This document shows, piece by piece, positions 37,101 to 45,137 of a stretch of DNA of 64,000 bases (positions are counted from its first letter, which is position 1; the number at the start of each line of letters is the position of its first letter). The position numbers and the translations under genes were made by a program. This DNA comes from Cedecea selenatireducens (GTDB lineage Bacteria; Pseudomonadota; Gammaproteobacteria; Enterobacterales; Enterobacteriaceae): the NCBI RefSeq assembly GCF_042138895.1, contig NZ_JBHIKW010000001.1, forward strand, positions 496,001 to 560,000, written 5' to 3'. The notes under the pieces are model-generated. The model worked only from the letters and a program-made list of their open reading frames with translations, had not been told where the DNA came from and did no database searches.

Positions 37101-37229
37101 ATCGTCGGTGGACTGGTGGTGAGCCAGCTGCTGACGCTCTACACCACGCCGGTGGTTTACCTGTTCTTCGATCGACTGAGATTGCGCTTTAGCCGCAAGC
37201 CCCGTGAAAGTAAGGCTCTGTCCGTATGA
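34146..37229 (+). CDS. mdtC: MdtC, RND multidrug efflux transporter subunit
   Basis: A 1027-residue paralogue of MdtB and the drug-binding partner in the MdtBC heterotrimer. It begins MKFFALFIYRPVATILLTVA. TM4 shows GFVVDDAIVVLENISRHLE, and the second half has GIVKKNAIMMVDFAIEAQ. The start codon is GTG, placed immediately after the mdtB TAA with no spacer, which implies coupled translation. Its last codons overlap the mdtD start by 4 bp. Confidence 0.97.
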   Translation: MKFFALFIYRPVATILLTVAITLCGVLGFRLLPVAPLPQVDFPVIMVSASLPGASPETMASSVATPLERSLSRIAGVNEMTSSSSLGSTRIILEFNFDRDINGAARDVQAAINAAQSLLPSGMPGRPTYRKANPSDAPIMILTLTSDTLSQGELYDFASTQLAQTVSQIDGVGDVDVGGSSLPAVRVDLNPQALFNQGVSLDAVRTAISNANVRRPQGAVEDDTRRWQIQTNDELKKAAEYMPLIVHYNNGSAVRLKDVANVTDSVQDVRNAGMTNAKPAILLMIRKSQEANIIETVDRIRAKIPELRETIPASIDLQVAQDRSPTIRASLEEVEQSLIISVSLVILVVFLFLRSGRATFIPAVAVPVSLIGTFAAMYLCGFSLNNLSLMALTIATGFVVDDAIVVLENISRHLEAGIKPMQAALQGVREVGFTVLSMSLSLVAVFLPLLLMGGLPGRLFREFAVTLSVAIGISLVVSLTLTPMMCGWLLKNRPSEKRNKNRGFGRLLIAMQGGYARSLKWVLNHTRLVGVVLLGTIALSIWLYIAIPKTFFPEQDTGRLMGNIQADQSISFQAMRGKLQDFMKIIREDPAVDNVTGFTGGSRVNSGMMFISLKPLSERSETAQQVIDRLRGKLAKEPGANLYLMAVQDIRVGGRQANASYQYTLLSDDLSALREWEPKIRKALAALPELADVNSDQQDNGSEMDLIYDRETMARLGISVSDGNNLLNNAFGQRQISTIYQPLNQYKVVMEVDPRYTQDISSLNQMFVINGEGKSIPLSYFAKWQPANAPLSVNHQGLSAASTISFNLPDGVSLSEASDAIDRTMTSLGVPSTVRGSYAGTAQVFQQTMNSQVILILAAIATVYIVLGMLYESYVHPLTILSTLPSAGVGALLALELFSAPFSLIALIGIMLLIGIVKKNAIMMVDFAIEAQRKGELTPEEAIFQACLLRFRPIMMTTLAALFGALPLVLTSGDGAELRQPLGITIVGGLVVSQLLTLYTTPVVYLFFDRLRLRFSRKPRESKALSV

Positions 37230-38641
37230 CTGATTTGCCCACCGCCGTCCGCTGGCAGTTATGGATTGTCGCTTTTGGCTTCTTTATGCAGGCGCTGGAC
37301 ACCACGATTGTTAACACCGCCCTCCCCTCGATGGCGCATAGCCTGGGCGTAAGCCCGCTGCATATGCACTCGGTGGTGGTGGCCTACGTTTTAACGGTCG
37401 CGGTGATGCTTCCGGCGAGCGGCTGGCTGGCGGACAGGGTGGGCGTGCGCAATATCTTCTTCACCGCGATTATTCTTTTCACCCTGGGCTCCCTGTTTTG
37501 CTCTAACGCCTCCACGCTTAACGAGCTGGTGCTGGCGCGCGTGGTTCAGGGGATTGGCGGCGCAATGATGGTGCCGGTGGGGCGGCTGACGGTGATGAAA
37601 ATCGTGCCTCGTGCGCAATACATGGCGGCGATGACCTTCGTGACGATTCCGGGCCAGGTTGGTCCGCTGCTCGGCCCCGCGCTCGGCGGCGTGCTGGTGG
37701 AGTACGCTTCATGGCACTGGATTTTCCTGATCAATATTCCAGTCGGCATCGTCGGGGCGATTGCCACCCTGTGGCTGATGCCGAACTACACCATGCAAAC
37801 CCGCCGCTTTGATATCTCCGGCTTCCTGATGCTGGCGTTCGGCATGGCGGCGCTGACGATTGCCCTCGACGGTCAAAAGGGTCTGGGCATTTCCAGCGAA
37901 ATGCTCGGGCTGCTGATCCTCGGCGGCGTTATCGCCATCCTGCTTTACCTGTGGCATGCGCGAGGCAACGAAAACGCGCTGTTCAATCTCAATCTGTTCA
38001 GCACTAAAACCTTTTCTCTTGGCCTGCTAGGCAGCCTCTGCGGGCGCATAGGCAGCGGCATGTTACCGTTTATGACGCCGGTGTTTTTGCAGATTGGGCT
38101 GGGTTTCTCCCCGTTCCACGCAGGGCTGATGATGGTCCCGATGGTGCTCGGCAGCATGGGCATGAAGCGTATTGTGGTGCAGGTGGTCAACCGATTCGGC
38201 TACCGCAACGTGCTGGTCGCCGCCACGCTCGGCCTGGCGCTGATCACGCTGATGTTTATGGCCACCGCCCTGATGGGCTGGTTCTGGCTACTGCCGGTGG
38301 TGCTGTTTGTGCAGGGCATGGTCAACTCTATGCGCTTCTCTTCGATGAATACCCTGACGCTAAAAGATCTGCCGGATGACCTCGCCAGCGGCGGCAACAG
38401 CATGCTGTCGATGGTGATGCAGCTCTCAATGAGTATCGGCGTCACCGTAGCCGGGCTGCTGCTGGGCATGTTCGGCAACCAGCAGCTTCCGGTGGGCGGC
38501 GAACAGGCCCACGGCATCTTTATGTATACCTATTTCTGTATGGCGATGGTGATTGCGCTCCCGGCGCTGCTGTTTGCCCGCGTCCCTAATGAACGTTCGG
38601 AAAATGCGGTGATTAGCCGTCGCAAAAGGAGCGAAACATGA
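37226..38641 (+). CDS. mdtD: MdtD, MFS transporter of the DHA2 family
   Basis: A 471-residue inner-membrane major facilitator protein with about fourteen membrane segments. It shows the motif A region GWLADRVGVRNIF and the motif C-like GQVGPLLGPALGG. Despite the name, mdtD is not needed for MdtABC drug resistance in E. coli, and citrate or iron-citrate export has been proposed for it. It overlaps mdtC and baeS by 4 bp each. Confidence 0.94.
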   Translation: MTDLPTAVRWQLWIVAFGFFMQALDTTIVNTALPSMAHSLGVSPLHMHSVVVAYVLTVAVMLPASGWLADRVGVRNIFFTAIILFTLGSLFCSNASTLNELVLARVVQGIGGAMMVPVGRLTVMKIVPRAQYMAAMTFVTIPGQVGPLLGPALGGVLVEYASWHWIFLINIPVGIVGAIATLWLMPNYTMQTRRFDISGFLMLAFGMAALTIALDGQKGLGISSEMLGLLILGGVIAILLYLWHARGNENALFNLNLFSTKTFSLGLLGSLCGRIGSGMLPFMTPVFLQIGLGFSPFHAGLMMVPMVLGSMGMKRIVVQVVNRFGYRNVLVAATLGLALITLMFMATALMGWFWLLPVVLFVQGMVNSMRFSSMNTLTLKDLPDDLASGGNSMLSMVMQLSMSIGVTVAGLLLGMFGNQQLPVGGEQAHGIFMYTYFCMAMVIALPALLFARVPNERSENAVISRRKRSET

Positions 38642-40032
38642 AACTCTGGCGCTCCGGTATTACCGGTAAGTTATTTTTAGCGATTTTCTCTACCTGCCTG
38701 CTGGTGCTGGCCATCATGCACTGGGGCGTGAGGTTAAGCTTTGAACGCGGCTTCATCGACTACATCAAGCGCGGTAATACCCAGCGTATTGAGATGCTGA
38801 GTGATGCCCTGGGCGAACAGTATGCGCTGCATGGAAACTGGCGCTTCCTGCGGCACAACGATAGGTTTGTCTTTCAGATTTTACGTTCGTTTGAGCGCGA
38901 CGGTGATGAAGCACACGGCATGCCGCCCCAGGGTTGGCGCACCAAGTTTTGGGTGGTCGATCAAAACTCTCAGGTACTGGTTGGCCCACGAGAGAAACTC
39001 CCCCACGACGGGATGCGCAAAGCGATTAACGTCAACGGCCAGGACGTTGGCTGGGTGATAGCCTCCCCCGTTGAGAGGCTTACGCGCAACACCGATATTA
39101 ACTTCGATCGCCAGCAGCGGCGCACCAGCTGGATAATCGTCGCGCTGTCCAGCCTGCTTGCCGCAGCGGCAACGTTCCTGCTCGCCCGAGGCCTGCTGGC
39201 GCCGGTAAAACGCCTGGTTGAGGGCACGCACAAGCTTGCCGCCGGTGACTTTACTACCCGGGTTACGGTCAGCAGTCAGGATGAGCTGGGGCGGCTGGCG
39301 CAGGACTTTAACCAGCTCGCCAGCACGCTGGAAAAGAACCATAAAATGCGCCGGGCCTATATGGCGGATATTTCCCACGAGCTGCGAACGCCGCTGGCCG
39401 TCCTGCGCGGCGAGCTGGAGGCGATTCAGGACGGCGTGCGACAGTTTACGCCGGACTCCGTGACCTCGCTGCAAATGGAGGTTGCCACCCTGACCAAGCT
39501 GGTCGACGACCTGCACCAGCTTTCCATGTCGGACGAAGGCGCGCTGGCCTACCAGAAGAAACCGCTGGATATTATTACGCTGCTGGAGGTCGTTGCCGGA
39601 GCATTCCGATCCCGTTTTGATTCGCGCGGGCTGACAATACGCCTCGATTTACCCGACTCGGCCGTGATTTTTGGTGACGGCGACCGCCTGATGCAGCTAT
39701 TCAACAACCTGCTGGAAAACAGCCTGCGCTACACCGACAGCGGCGGACAGCTGGTCATCAGCGGCAAAGTCGTGAATCAGCAGTTTGTGATGAGCTTTGA
39801 CGACAGCGGGCCCGGCGTCTCGGACGAGCAGCTAGGCCAGCTGTTTGACAGATTCTACCGCGCCGAAGGCTCCCGCAACCGCGCCAGCGGCGGCTCCGGC
39901 CTCGGCCTGTCTATCTGCCAGAATATCGTGACCGCCCACGGCGGAACGCTCACCGCCAATCATTCGCGCTTTGGCGGCGTTAGCATTACAGTTGAAATTC
40001 CTCTGGAAACAGAAACGTCGAGGACACTATGA
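38638..40032 (+). CDS. baeS: BaeS, envelope-stress sensor histidine kinase
   Basis: A 464-residue inner-membrane kinase that senses envelope damage and toxic compounds and phosphorylates BaeR. Two membrane segments (near residues 12-30 and 165-185) flank a periplasmic domain. HAMP follows, then HisKA with the phosphoacceptor His247 in DISHELRTPLAVLRGE. The ATPase domain has N box NLLENSLRYTD, G1 DDSGPGV and G2 GGSGLGLSI. Four-base overlaps tie it to mdtD and baeR. Confidence 0.96.
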   Translation: MKLWRSGITGKLFLAIFSTCLLVLAIMHWGVRLSFERGFIDYIKRGNTQRIEMLSDALGEQYALHGNWRFLRHNDRFVFQILRSFERDGDEAHGMPPQGWRTKFWVVDQNSQVLVGPREKLPHDGMRKAINVNGQDVGWVIASPVERLTRNTDINFDRQQRRTSWIIVALSSLLAAAATFLLARGLLAPVKRLVEGTHKLAAGDFTTRVTVSSQDELGRLAQDFNQLASTLEKNHKMRRAYMADISHELRTPLAVLRGELEAIQDGVRQFTPDSVTSLQMEVATLTKLVDDLHQLSMSDEGALAYQKKPLDIITLLEVVAGAFRSRFDSRGLTIRLDLPDSAVIFGDGDRLMQLFNNLLENSLRYTDSGGQLVISGKVVNQQFVMSFDDSGPGVSDEQLGQLFDRFYRAEGSRNRASGGSGLGLSICQNIVTAHGGTLTANHSRFGGVSITVEIPLETETSRTL

Positions 40033-40751
40033 CCGAGCTACCGATTGACGAAAACACGCCGCGCATTCTGATCGTGGAAGATGAACCAAAGCTTGGGCAA
40101 TTGCTCATCGACTACCTCCGCGCGGCAAGCTACGCCCCTATCCTGCTGAGCCACGGCGATGAAGTGCTGCCGTTTGTTCGCCATACGCCGCCAGACATGA
40201 TTCTGCTGGACCTTATGCTGCCGGGCACCGACGGCCTGACGCTGTGTAAAGAGATTCGCCGCTTCTCCGAAGTCCCGATTGTAATGGTAACGGCGAAGAT
40301 TGAAGAGATAGACCGCCTGCTGGGGCTGGAAATTGGCGCAGACGACTACATTTGTAAACCCTACAGCCCGCGTGAAGTGGTGGCCCGCGTCAAAACCATT
40401 TTGCGCCGCTGTAAACGCCAGGTCGCTATATCCTCAGGCTCGGAACAAAGCTCGCTGGTCATTGATGAAGGCCGTTTTCAGGCTATCTGGCGCGATAAGC
40501 TGCTGGATCTCACGCCCGCTGAGTTTCGCCTGCTCAAAACCCTTTCTCATGAGCCGGGAAAAGTGTTTTCACGCGAAATGCTGCTGAATCATCTGTATGA
40601 CGATTACCGCGTGGTCACCGACCGCACCATCGACAGCCATATCAAAAACCTGCGCCGCAAGCTTGAGGCGCTGGATGCCGATCAGTCATTTATTCGCGCC
40701 GTTTACGGGGTGGGTTACCGCTGGGAAGCCGACGCGGGGCGGGTGATTTAA
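40029..40751 (+). CDS. baeR: BaeR, OmpR-family response regulator
   Basis: A 240-residue DNA-binding response regulator that activates mdtABCD, acrD and spy in E. coli. The receiver domain has the acidic pair in IVEDEPKLG, the phosphoacceptor Asp61 in LLDLMLPGTDG and the lysine in YICKPYSPRE. The C-terminal winged helix ends with SHIKNLRRKLEALD and VYGVGYRWE. It is the last gene of the operon. Confidence 0.97.
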   Translation: MTELPIDENTPRILIVEDEPKLGQLLIDYLRAASYAPILLSHGDEVLPFVRHTPPDMILLDLMLPGTDGLTLCKEIRRFSEVPIVMVTAKIEEIDRLLGLEIGADDYICKPYSPREVVARVKTILRRCKRQVAISSGSEQSSLVIDEGRFQAIWRDKLLDLTPAEFRLLKTLSHEPGKVFSREMLLNHLYDDYRVVTDRTIDSHIKNLRRKLEALDADQSFIRAVYGVGYRWEADAGRVI

Positions 40752-40792
40752 CCTGCCGCCACGGAAGAGAAACAGCCGCTCATCGCCTGAAT

Positions 40793-40823
40793 CCGCAAGA
40801 CGGTTTACTCCCCCGTCTTGCGG
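40793..40823 (+). terminator. Strong hairpin after baeR, weak terminator signature
   Basis: A perfect 11 bp stem, CCGCAAGACGG (40793-40803) with CCGTCTTGCGG (40813-40823), follows baeR by about 40 bp. No T-run follows, so it may end the mdt-bae transcript with help or act as a 3' stabilising structure. Confidence 0.55.
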
Positions 40824-40919
40824 CGCTACAATTCCCGCCCTTAAATTGTGGTAATCCACTCGACTTTAGCCGCTTCACCAGGTGGAGCGGTTCTGACCTG
40901 ATATCAGACCGAGAACTTC

Positions 40920-42281
40920 ATGTTTAAACCAGAACTCCTTTCCCCGGCGGGAACGCTGAAAAACATGCGTTACGCTTTCGCCTATGGCGCGGATGCCGTC
41001 TACGCGGGCCAGCCTCGCTACTCGCTGCGCGTGCGCAATAACGAATTCAACCACGAAAACCTCCAGCTCGGGATCAACGAAGCCCACGCGCTGGGTAAAA
41101 AATTCTACGTGGTGGTGAACATTGCCCCGCATAACGCCAAGCTGAAGACCTTTATTCGCGACCTCAAGCCGGTCATTGATATGGGCCCGGATGCGCTGAT
41201 CATGTCCGATCCAGGCCTCATCATGATGGTGCGCGAGGCGTTCCCGGCAATGGACGTTCACCTTTCGGTGCAGGCTAACGCCGTTAACTGGGCGACCGTG
41301 AAGTTCTGGAAACAAATGGGGCTGACGCGTGTGATCCTTTCCCGCGAGCTGTCGCTGGAAGAAATCGCCGAAATCCGCGAGCAGGTTCCTGAAATGGAGC
41401 TGGAGATCTTCGTCCACGGCGCGCTGTGCATGGCGTATTCCGGCCGCTGCCTGCTGTCCGGCTACATCAACAAGCGCGACCCTAACCAGGGGACCTGCAC
41501 CAACGCCTGCCGCTGGGAATATAAAGTTCAGGAAGGCAAAGAGGACGACATCGGCAACATCGTTCACGTGCACAAGCCTATTCCGGTGCAAAACCTCGAG
41601 CCTACGCTGGGCGTCGGCGCCCCGACTGACAAAGTGTTTATGGTGGAAGAAGCCAAACGTCCGGGCGAATACATGACCGCCTTTGAAGACGAGCACGGCA
41701 CCTACATCATGAACTCGAAAGATTTGCGCGCCATCGAGCACGTAGAACGCCTGACCAAAATGGGCGTCCACTCGCTGAAAATCGAAGGCCGTACTAAGTC
41801 CTACTACTACTGTGCGCGTACCGCCCAGGTCTATCGCCGTGCGATTGACGACGCCGCAGCGGGCAAACCGTTTGACCCAACGCTGCTGCAAACGCTGGAA
41901 GGACTGGCGCACCGTGGCTATACCGAAGGTTTCCTGCGTCGCCATACTCACGACAGCCACCAGAATTATGAATACGGCCACTCCGTTTCCGAGAGCCAGC
42001 AGTTTGTGGGTGAGTTTACCGGCGAGCGTCGGGGTGACCTCGCGGCCGTGGCGGTGAAAAACAAATTCCTGCTGGGCGACAGCCTGGAGATGATGACCCC
42101 GCAGGGCAACATCTCCTTCACGCTGGACACGCTGGAAAACGGTAAGGCCCAGCCGATAGAGGTTGCTCCGGGCGACGGTCATACCGTATGGATGCCTGTC
42201 CCTCAGGAGATAGCGCTGGATTATGCTCTGCTAATGCGCAATCTCGCTGGTCAGACAACCCGTAAACCGCACGCAAACTAG
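40920..42281 (+). CDS. trhP: TrhP (YegQ), tRNA hydroxylation protein, peptidase U32 family
   Basis: In E. coli TrhP is needed for 5-hydroxyuridine formation at the tRNA wobble position, using prephenate-derived chemistry. The 453-residue protein has the U32 pattern: MFKPELLSPAGTLKNMRYAFAYGADAVYAGQ at the start, SVQANAVNWATVKFW in the middle and the signature ELEIFVHGALCMAYSGRCLLS. Its cysteines (CMAYSGRC, GTCTNACRW) probably bind an iron-sulfur cluster. In E. coli yegP lies between baeR and this gene; it is absent here. Confidence 0.93.
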   Translation: MFKPELLSPAGTLKNMRYAFAYGADAVYAGQPRYSLRVRNNEFNHENLQLGINEAHALGKKFYVVVNIAPHNAKLKTFIRDLKPVIDMGPDALIMSDPGLIMMVREAFPAMDVHLSVQANAVNWATVKFWKQMGLTRVILSRELSLEEIAEIREQVPEMELEIFVHGALCMAYSGRCLLSGYINKRDPNQGTCTNACRWEYKVQEGKEDDIGNIVHVHKPIPVQNLEPTLGVGAPTDKVFMVEEAKRPGEYMTAFEDEHGTYIMNSKDLRAIEHVERLTKMGVHSLKIEGRTKSYYYCARTAQVYRRAIDDAAAGKPFDPTLLQTLEGLAHRGYTEGFLRRHTHDSHQNYEYGHSVSESQQFVGEFTGERRGDLAAVAVKNKFLLGDSLEMMTPQGNISFTLDTLENGKAQPIEVAPGDGHTVWMPVPQEIALDYALLMRNLAGQTTRKPHAN

Positions 42282-42316
42282 TGAATCAGGGTTATTTTTC
42301 CGCGCTAAGACCATTC

Positions 42317-42332
42317 TTAGAAACCGATCACA
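42317..42332. promoter_or_regulatory. CRP site of cyaR, centred at -41.5
   Basis: TTAGA, six bases, then TCACA gives one perfect half-site and one degenerate half. Measured from the predicted CyaR start at 42366 its centre is at -41.5, the class II activator position. A TATTAT -10 sits at 42354-42359. CRP control of cyaR is established in E. coli. Confidence 0.8.
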
Positions 42333-42365
42333 TTCGGTTACACAAGATAGCGTTATTATCCGCGA

Positions 42366-42452
42366 GCTGAAAAACATAACCCATAAATGCTAGCTGTACC
42401 AGGAACCACCTCCTTGGCCTGCGCAATCTCCCTTGCGCAGGCTTTCTTTTTT
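42366..42452 (+). ncRNA. cyaR: CyaR (RyeE) small regulatory RNA
   Basis: An Hfq-binding sRNA of about 87 nt that is made when cAMP is high and represses ompX, luxS, nadE and yqaE in E. coli. The transcript starts GCTGAAAAACATAACCCATA, contains the seed region ACCAGGAACCACCTCCTTGG and ends in the terminator GCCTGCGCAATCTCCCTTGC with its returning arm and T-run. I recognise it by near-identity to the E. coli RNA and by its place after yegQ/trhP. The terminator loop differs from E. coli but pairs perfectly. Confidence 0.95.
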
Positions 42453-42532
42453 CTGCTGTTTCAGCCAGTTCTTACTCCCCCGGCCCCGCTTTGCTCTACA
42501 CTTTGATAATGCTCATTTTTCTGAGGTAAGTC

Positions 42533-43432
42533 ATGGAGACATCCCCGCTTTCATTTTTGATACTTAACGGCAAGGGTGCCGGTCATCCGCTGCTGCGTGA
42601 AGCCGTGCATACCCTGCGTGAGGAAGGTTACACGCTGCATATCCGCGTGACCTGGGAAAAAGGAGACGCGGAACGCTACATCAAGGAAGCCCTGAGCCTT
42701 GGCGTGGACACCGTAGTTGCCGGAGGTGGAGACGGCACGATCAATGAGATTGCCACCTGCCTGGTAAAACTTGCCCCCGCCAGCCGCCCGGCGTTGGGTA
42801 TTTTGCCCTTAGGCACGGCCAACGACTTTGCCACCAGCGCGGGTATTCCGGAAGATTTTGAAAAAGCGCTGCGCCTGGCGCTGTTCGGCAAAGCCGCCAA
42901 CATCGACCTGGTGCAGGTAAACGAAGATGCCTACTTCATCAACATGGCGACCGGTGGATTTGGCACACGCATCACCACCGAGACGCCGGAAAAACTCAAA
43001 GCCGCACTCGGCGGCGTCTCTTATTTTATTCATGGGCTGATGCGCATGGACATGCTGAAGCCGGACCGCTGTGATATTCGTGGGGAAGGTTTTAGCTGGC
43101 AGGGTGATGCGCTGGTGATAGGCATCGGCAACGGCCGCCAGGCCGGCGGCGGGCAGCAGCTTTGCCCGGAAGCCCTGATTAACGACGGGCTGCTCGAGCT
43201 AAGGATTTTTACCGGTGAAGACCTGCTTCCCGCGCTGTTAACTACGCTGACGCGCCCGGATGAAAACCCTAACATCATTGAAGGGAAGTCGGCCTGGTTC
43301 GAGATTTCCGCCCCGCACGATATTACTTTTAATCTGGACGGAGAACCGCTGAGCGGCCGGCATTTCCGGATTGAAATCCACCCTAATGCGCTGGCCTGTC
43401 GTTTGCCGCCTAATTGCCCGCTGCTGGGGTAG
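42533..43432 (+). CDS. yegS: YegS, lipid kinase-like protein
   Basis: A 299-residue cytoplasmic or peripheral diacylglycerol-kinase-fold protein; E. coli YegS phosphorylates phosphatidylglycerol in vitro. It shows the nucleotide-binding GGGDGTINEIAT near residues 64-75, ILPLGTANDFA and the C-terminal NLDGEPLSG. GAGGTAA precedes the ATG. It stands alone, between cyaR and the structured spacer before fbaB. Confidence 0.94.
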   Translation: METSPLSFLILNGKGAGHPLLREAVHTLREEGYTLHIRVTWEKGDAERYIKEALSLGVDTVVAGGGDGTINEIATCLVKLAPASRPALGILPLGTANDFATSAGIPEDFEKALRLALFGKAANIDLVQVNEDAYFINMATGGFGTRITTETPEKLKAALGGVSYFIHGLMRMDMLKPDRCDIRGEGFSWQGDALVIGIGNGRQAGGGQQLCPEALINDGLLELRIFTGEDLLPALLTTLTRPDENPNIIEGKSAWFEISAPHDITFNLDGEPLSGRHFRIEIHPNALACRLPPNCPLLG

Positions 43433-43553
43433 CTTGTTTCCCCCTCACCCTCCGAGGGGGTAAACAATGTCTGCTACTTTCTCCCCTCTGCGCACTCTAA
43501 TAGCTACATTTTCCCTTCAAATCTTCCGGGAGATATATATCACTCCGCAGTTA

Positions 43554-43649
43554 TTCCGTTCACCCGTAGATCTGTTTTCCCCTACACGTTCAGAGTACGG
43601 TGAACGTGTCCGGGGGTGACATGTGAAGCAGGACTGGAGGTGAACGGAA
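43554..43649. repeat. Nested inverted repeat of unknown function
   Basis: The outer arms are TTCCGTTCACC (43554-43564) and GGTGAACGGAA (43639-43649), a perfect 11 bp repeat. Inside lies a second perfect 9 bp pair, ACACGTTCA (43584-43592) with TGAACGTGT (43601-43609), extended by CCCC/GGGG. Inner and outer arms share the word GTTCA/TGAAC, suggesting protein binding or a folded RNA. No T-run follows. I cannot name the element. Confidence 0.7.
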
Positions 43650-43751
43650 CTTTAGCCGATCCTTCATGGAGCATATTTATAGCTAAGAGACGGCGCATGC
43701 AAGAAGAATACCGGGATGATGGCAATCACCCAACCGCAAAAAACTCCTATA

Positions 43752-43796
43752 AAAAAGTCCACCAATAGGGGCAGCCCATATCGGAGGACTTTTTTA
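43752..43796 (-). terminator. Terminator downstream of fbaB
   Basis: Arms AAAAAAGTCC (43752-43761) and GGACTTTTTT (43787-43796) enclose a smaller GGGCAGCCC hairpin. On the minus strand this gives a stem with a T-run about 15 bp after the fbaB stop. It could also act on yegS transcripts. Confidence 0.8.
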
Positions 43797-43810
43797 GATT
43801 ACGCGATAAT

Positions 43811-44863
43811 TTACGCGATGGTCACTTTCTCATTCAGGTAAACATCCTGCACCGCGTTAATCAGCTTCACGCCGTCAACCATCGATTTCTTGAACGCCTT
43901 ACGCCCCAGAATCAGCCCCATGCCGCCCGCTCGTTTGTTAATAACCGCCGTACGCACCGCATCCGCCAGGTCGTTTTCACCGCCTGCAGCACCGCCGGAG
44001 TTGATAAGGCCCGCGCGACCCATATAGCAGTTGGCCAGCTGGTAGCGCACCAGGTCGATGGGGTTATCGGTGGTCAGCTTGCTGTAAACTTTTTCATCGG
44101 TATAGCCAAAGTTCACCGCTTTATAGCCGCCGTTATTCTCCGCCATTTTCTGCTTCACGATATCGGCTCCGATAGTCGCCGCAAGGTGGTTCGCCTGGCC
44201 GGTTAAGTCGGCGCTGACGTGGTAATCCACCCCGTCCTTTTTGAAGGCAGAGTTACGCAGATAGGCCCAAAGCACGGTCACCAGACCGAGTTCGTGCGCA
44301 CGCTCGAAGGCGGCGGAGATCTCTTCAATCTGACGGCGGGATTCAGGTGAGCCAAAATAAATGGTCGCGCCAACCGCCACAGCACCCATATTGAAGGCCT
44401 GCTCAACGCTGGCATACAGCGTCTGGTCGTAGGTGGTCGGGTAGCTCAGCGTTTCGTTGTGGTTCAGCTTCACCAGGAACGGAATGCGGTGGGCATAGCG
44501 GCGTGAAACCGAAGCCAGTACGCCATAGGTGGAGGCCACGCAGTTACAGCCCGCCTCGATGGCCAGCTCAACGATATTTTTGGGATCGAAGTACAGCGGA
44601 TTCGTGGCAAACGACGCGCCCGCCGAGTGCTCAACGCCCTGATCCACGGGAAGAATAGAGAGGTAACCGGTACCGGCCAGACGCCCGGTATTGTAAAGCG
44701 TCTGCATGTTTCGCAGCACCGCAGGCGGGCGGTTATTGTCGACCATTACCCTGTCAACGTAGTCCGAGCCGGGCAGATAAAGCTGATCTGCCGGAATAGT
44801 CATACAACGATGCTGTAACAAGCCGTCGGCATCTTTGCCAAGCAACTGCGCAATATCAGTCAT
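43811..44863 (-). CDS. fbaB: FbaB, class I fructose-bisphosphate aldolase (DhnA type)
   Basis: It cleaves fructose-1,6-bisphosphate through a Schiff base; in E. coli it is favoured during growth on C3 compounds. The 350-residue protein has the DhnA/DeoC barrel, with PVDQGVEHSAG, the lysine of KLNHNET and the probable Schiff-base lysine region ADIVKQKMAENN. The start is the ATG at 44863 (MTDIAQLLGKDADG) with GGGAG upstream; the longer frame from 44947 has no homologous N-terminus. It is divergent from yegT across 274 bp. Confidence 0.95.
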   Translation of the reverse strand: MTDIAQLLGKDADGLLQHRCMTIPADQLYLPGSDYVDRVMVDNNRPPAVLRNMQTLYNTGRLAGTGYLSILPVDQGVEHSAGASFATNPLYFDPKNIVELAIEAGCNCVASTYGVLASVSRRYAHRIPFLVKLNHNETLSYPTTYDQTLYASVEQAFNMGAVAVGATIYFGSPESRRQIEEISAAFERAHELGLVTVLWAYLRNSAFKKDGVDYHVSADLTGQANHLAATIGADIVKQKMAENNGGYKAVNFGYTDEKVYSKLTTDNPIDLVRYQLANCYMGRAGLINSGGAAGGENDLADAVRTAVINKRAGGMGLILGRKAFKKSMVDGVKLINAVQDVYLNEKVTIA

Positions 44864-45068
44864 AATACGCTCCCGTAAGGGCAGCGAGCACCCTGCCCGC
44901 TGCGCATGAATAATCCTGTTCTGCCGGGTCAAAAAACCGGGCAGCACTAAGCCTGGTACCCAAGGCGCGGATTCGCCAGTTCAGGCGCACTTTTGCACCC
45001 TTTCCAGGAGTAAAGCCAGGTGGCCACCCCGGCTATTTTTGCAAGGGCGATCATAGAATCGACCCAAA

Positions 45069-45097
45069 GGTATTTAAAAGGTATTATTCATTGGTAT
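45069..45097 (+). promoter_or_regulatory. Triple GGTAT repeat upstream of yegT, possible YegW operator
   Basis: GGTAT occurs at 45069-45073, 45080-45084 and 45093-45097, spaced 11 and 13 bp, roughly one helical turn. The last copy reads ATTGGTAT, the same word found in the palindrome upstream of yegW (49159-49169). The link to YegW is inference. Confidence 0.45.
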
Positions 45098-45137
45098 GGT
45101 TAAGGCACACCCTACACCTGTCATGAAGGTCCTGAGC

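Larger units (their letters stand above)
43433..43810. other. 378 bp spacer between yegS and fbaB
   Basis: It contains, in order, a GC-rich hairpin just after yegS (GTTTCCCCCTC with GAGGGGGTAAAC, 43436-43464), a nested inverted repeat at 43554-43649, and the fbaB terminator at 43752-43796. I found no convincing gene; an 18-codon frame at 43697-43753 lacks support. The two genes converge here. Confidence 0.6.

Noticed and set aside
31023..37229. mdtB/mdtC as a recent tandem duplication
   Set aside because: They are clearly diverged paralogues that match E. coli MdtB and MdtC individually, so the duplication is ancient.
40875..42182. Minus-strand open frame (435 codons) over trhP
   Set aside because: Shadow frame of trhP with shadow-like composition; the plus-strand product is a full U32-family protein.
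43697..43753. Small frame of 18 codons in the yegS-fbaB spacer
   Set aside because: No good ribosome site, stops at the edge of the fbaB terminator, and has no recognisable homologue.
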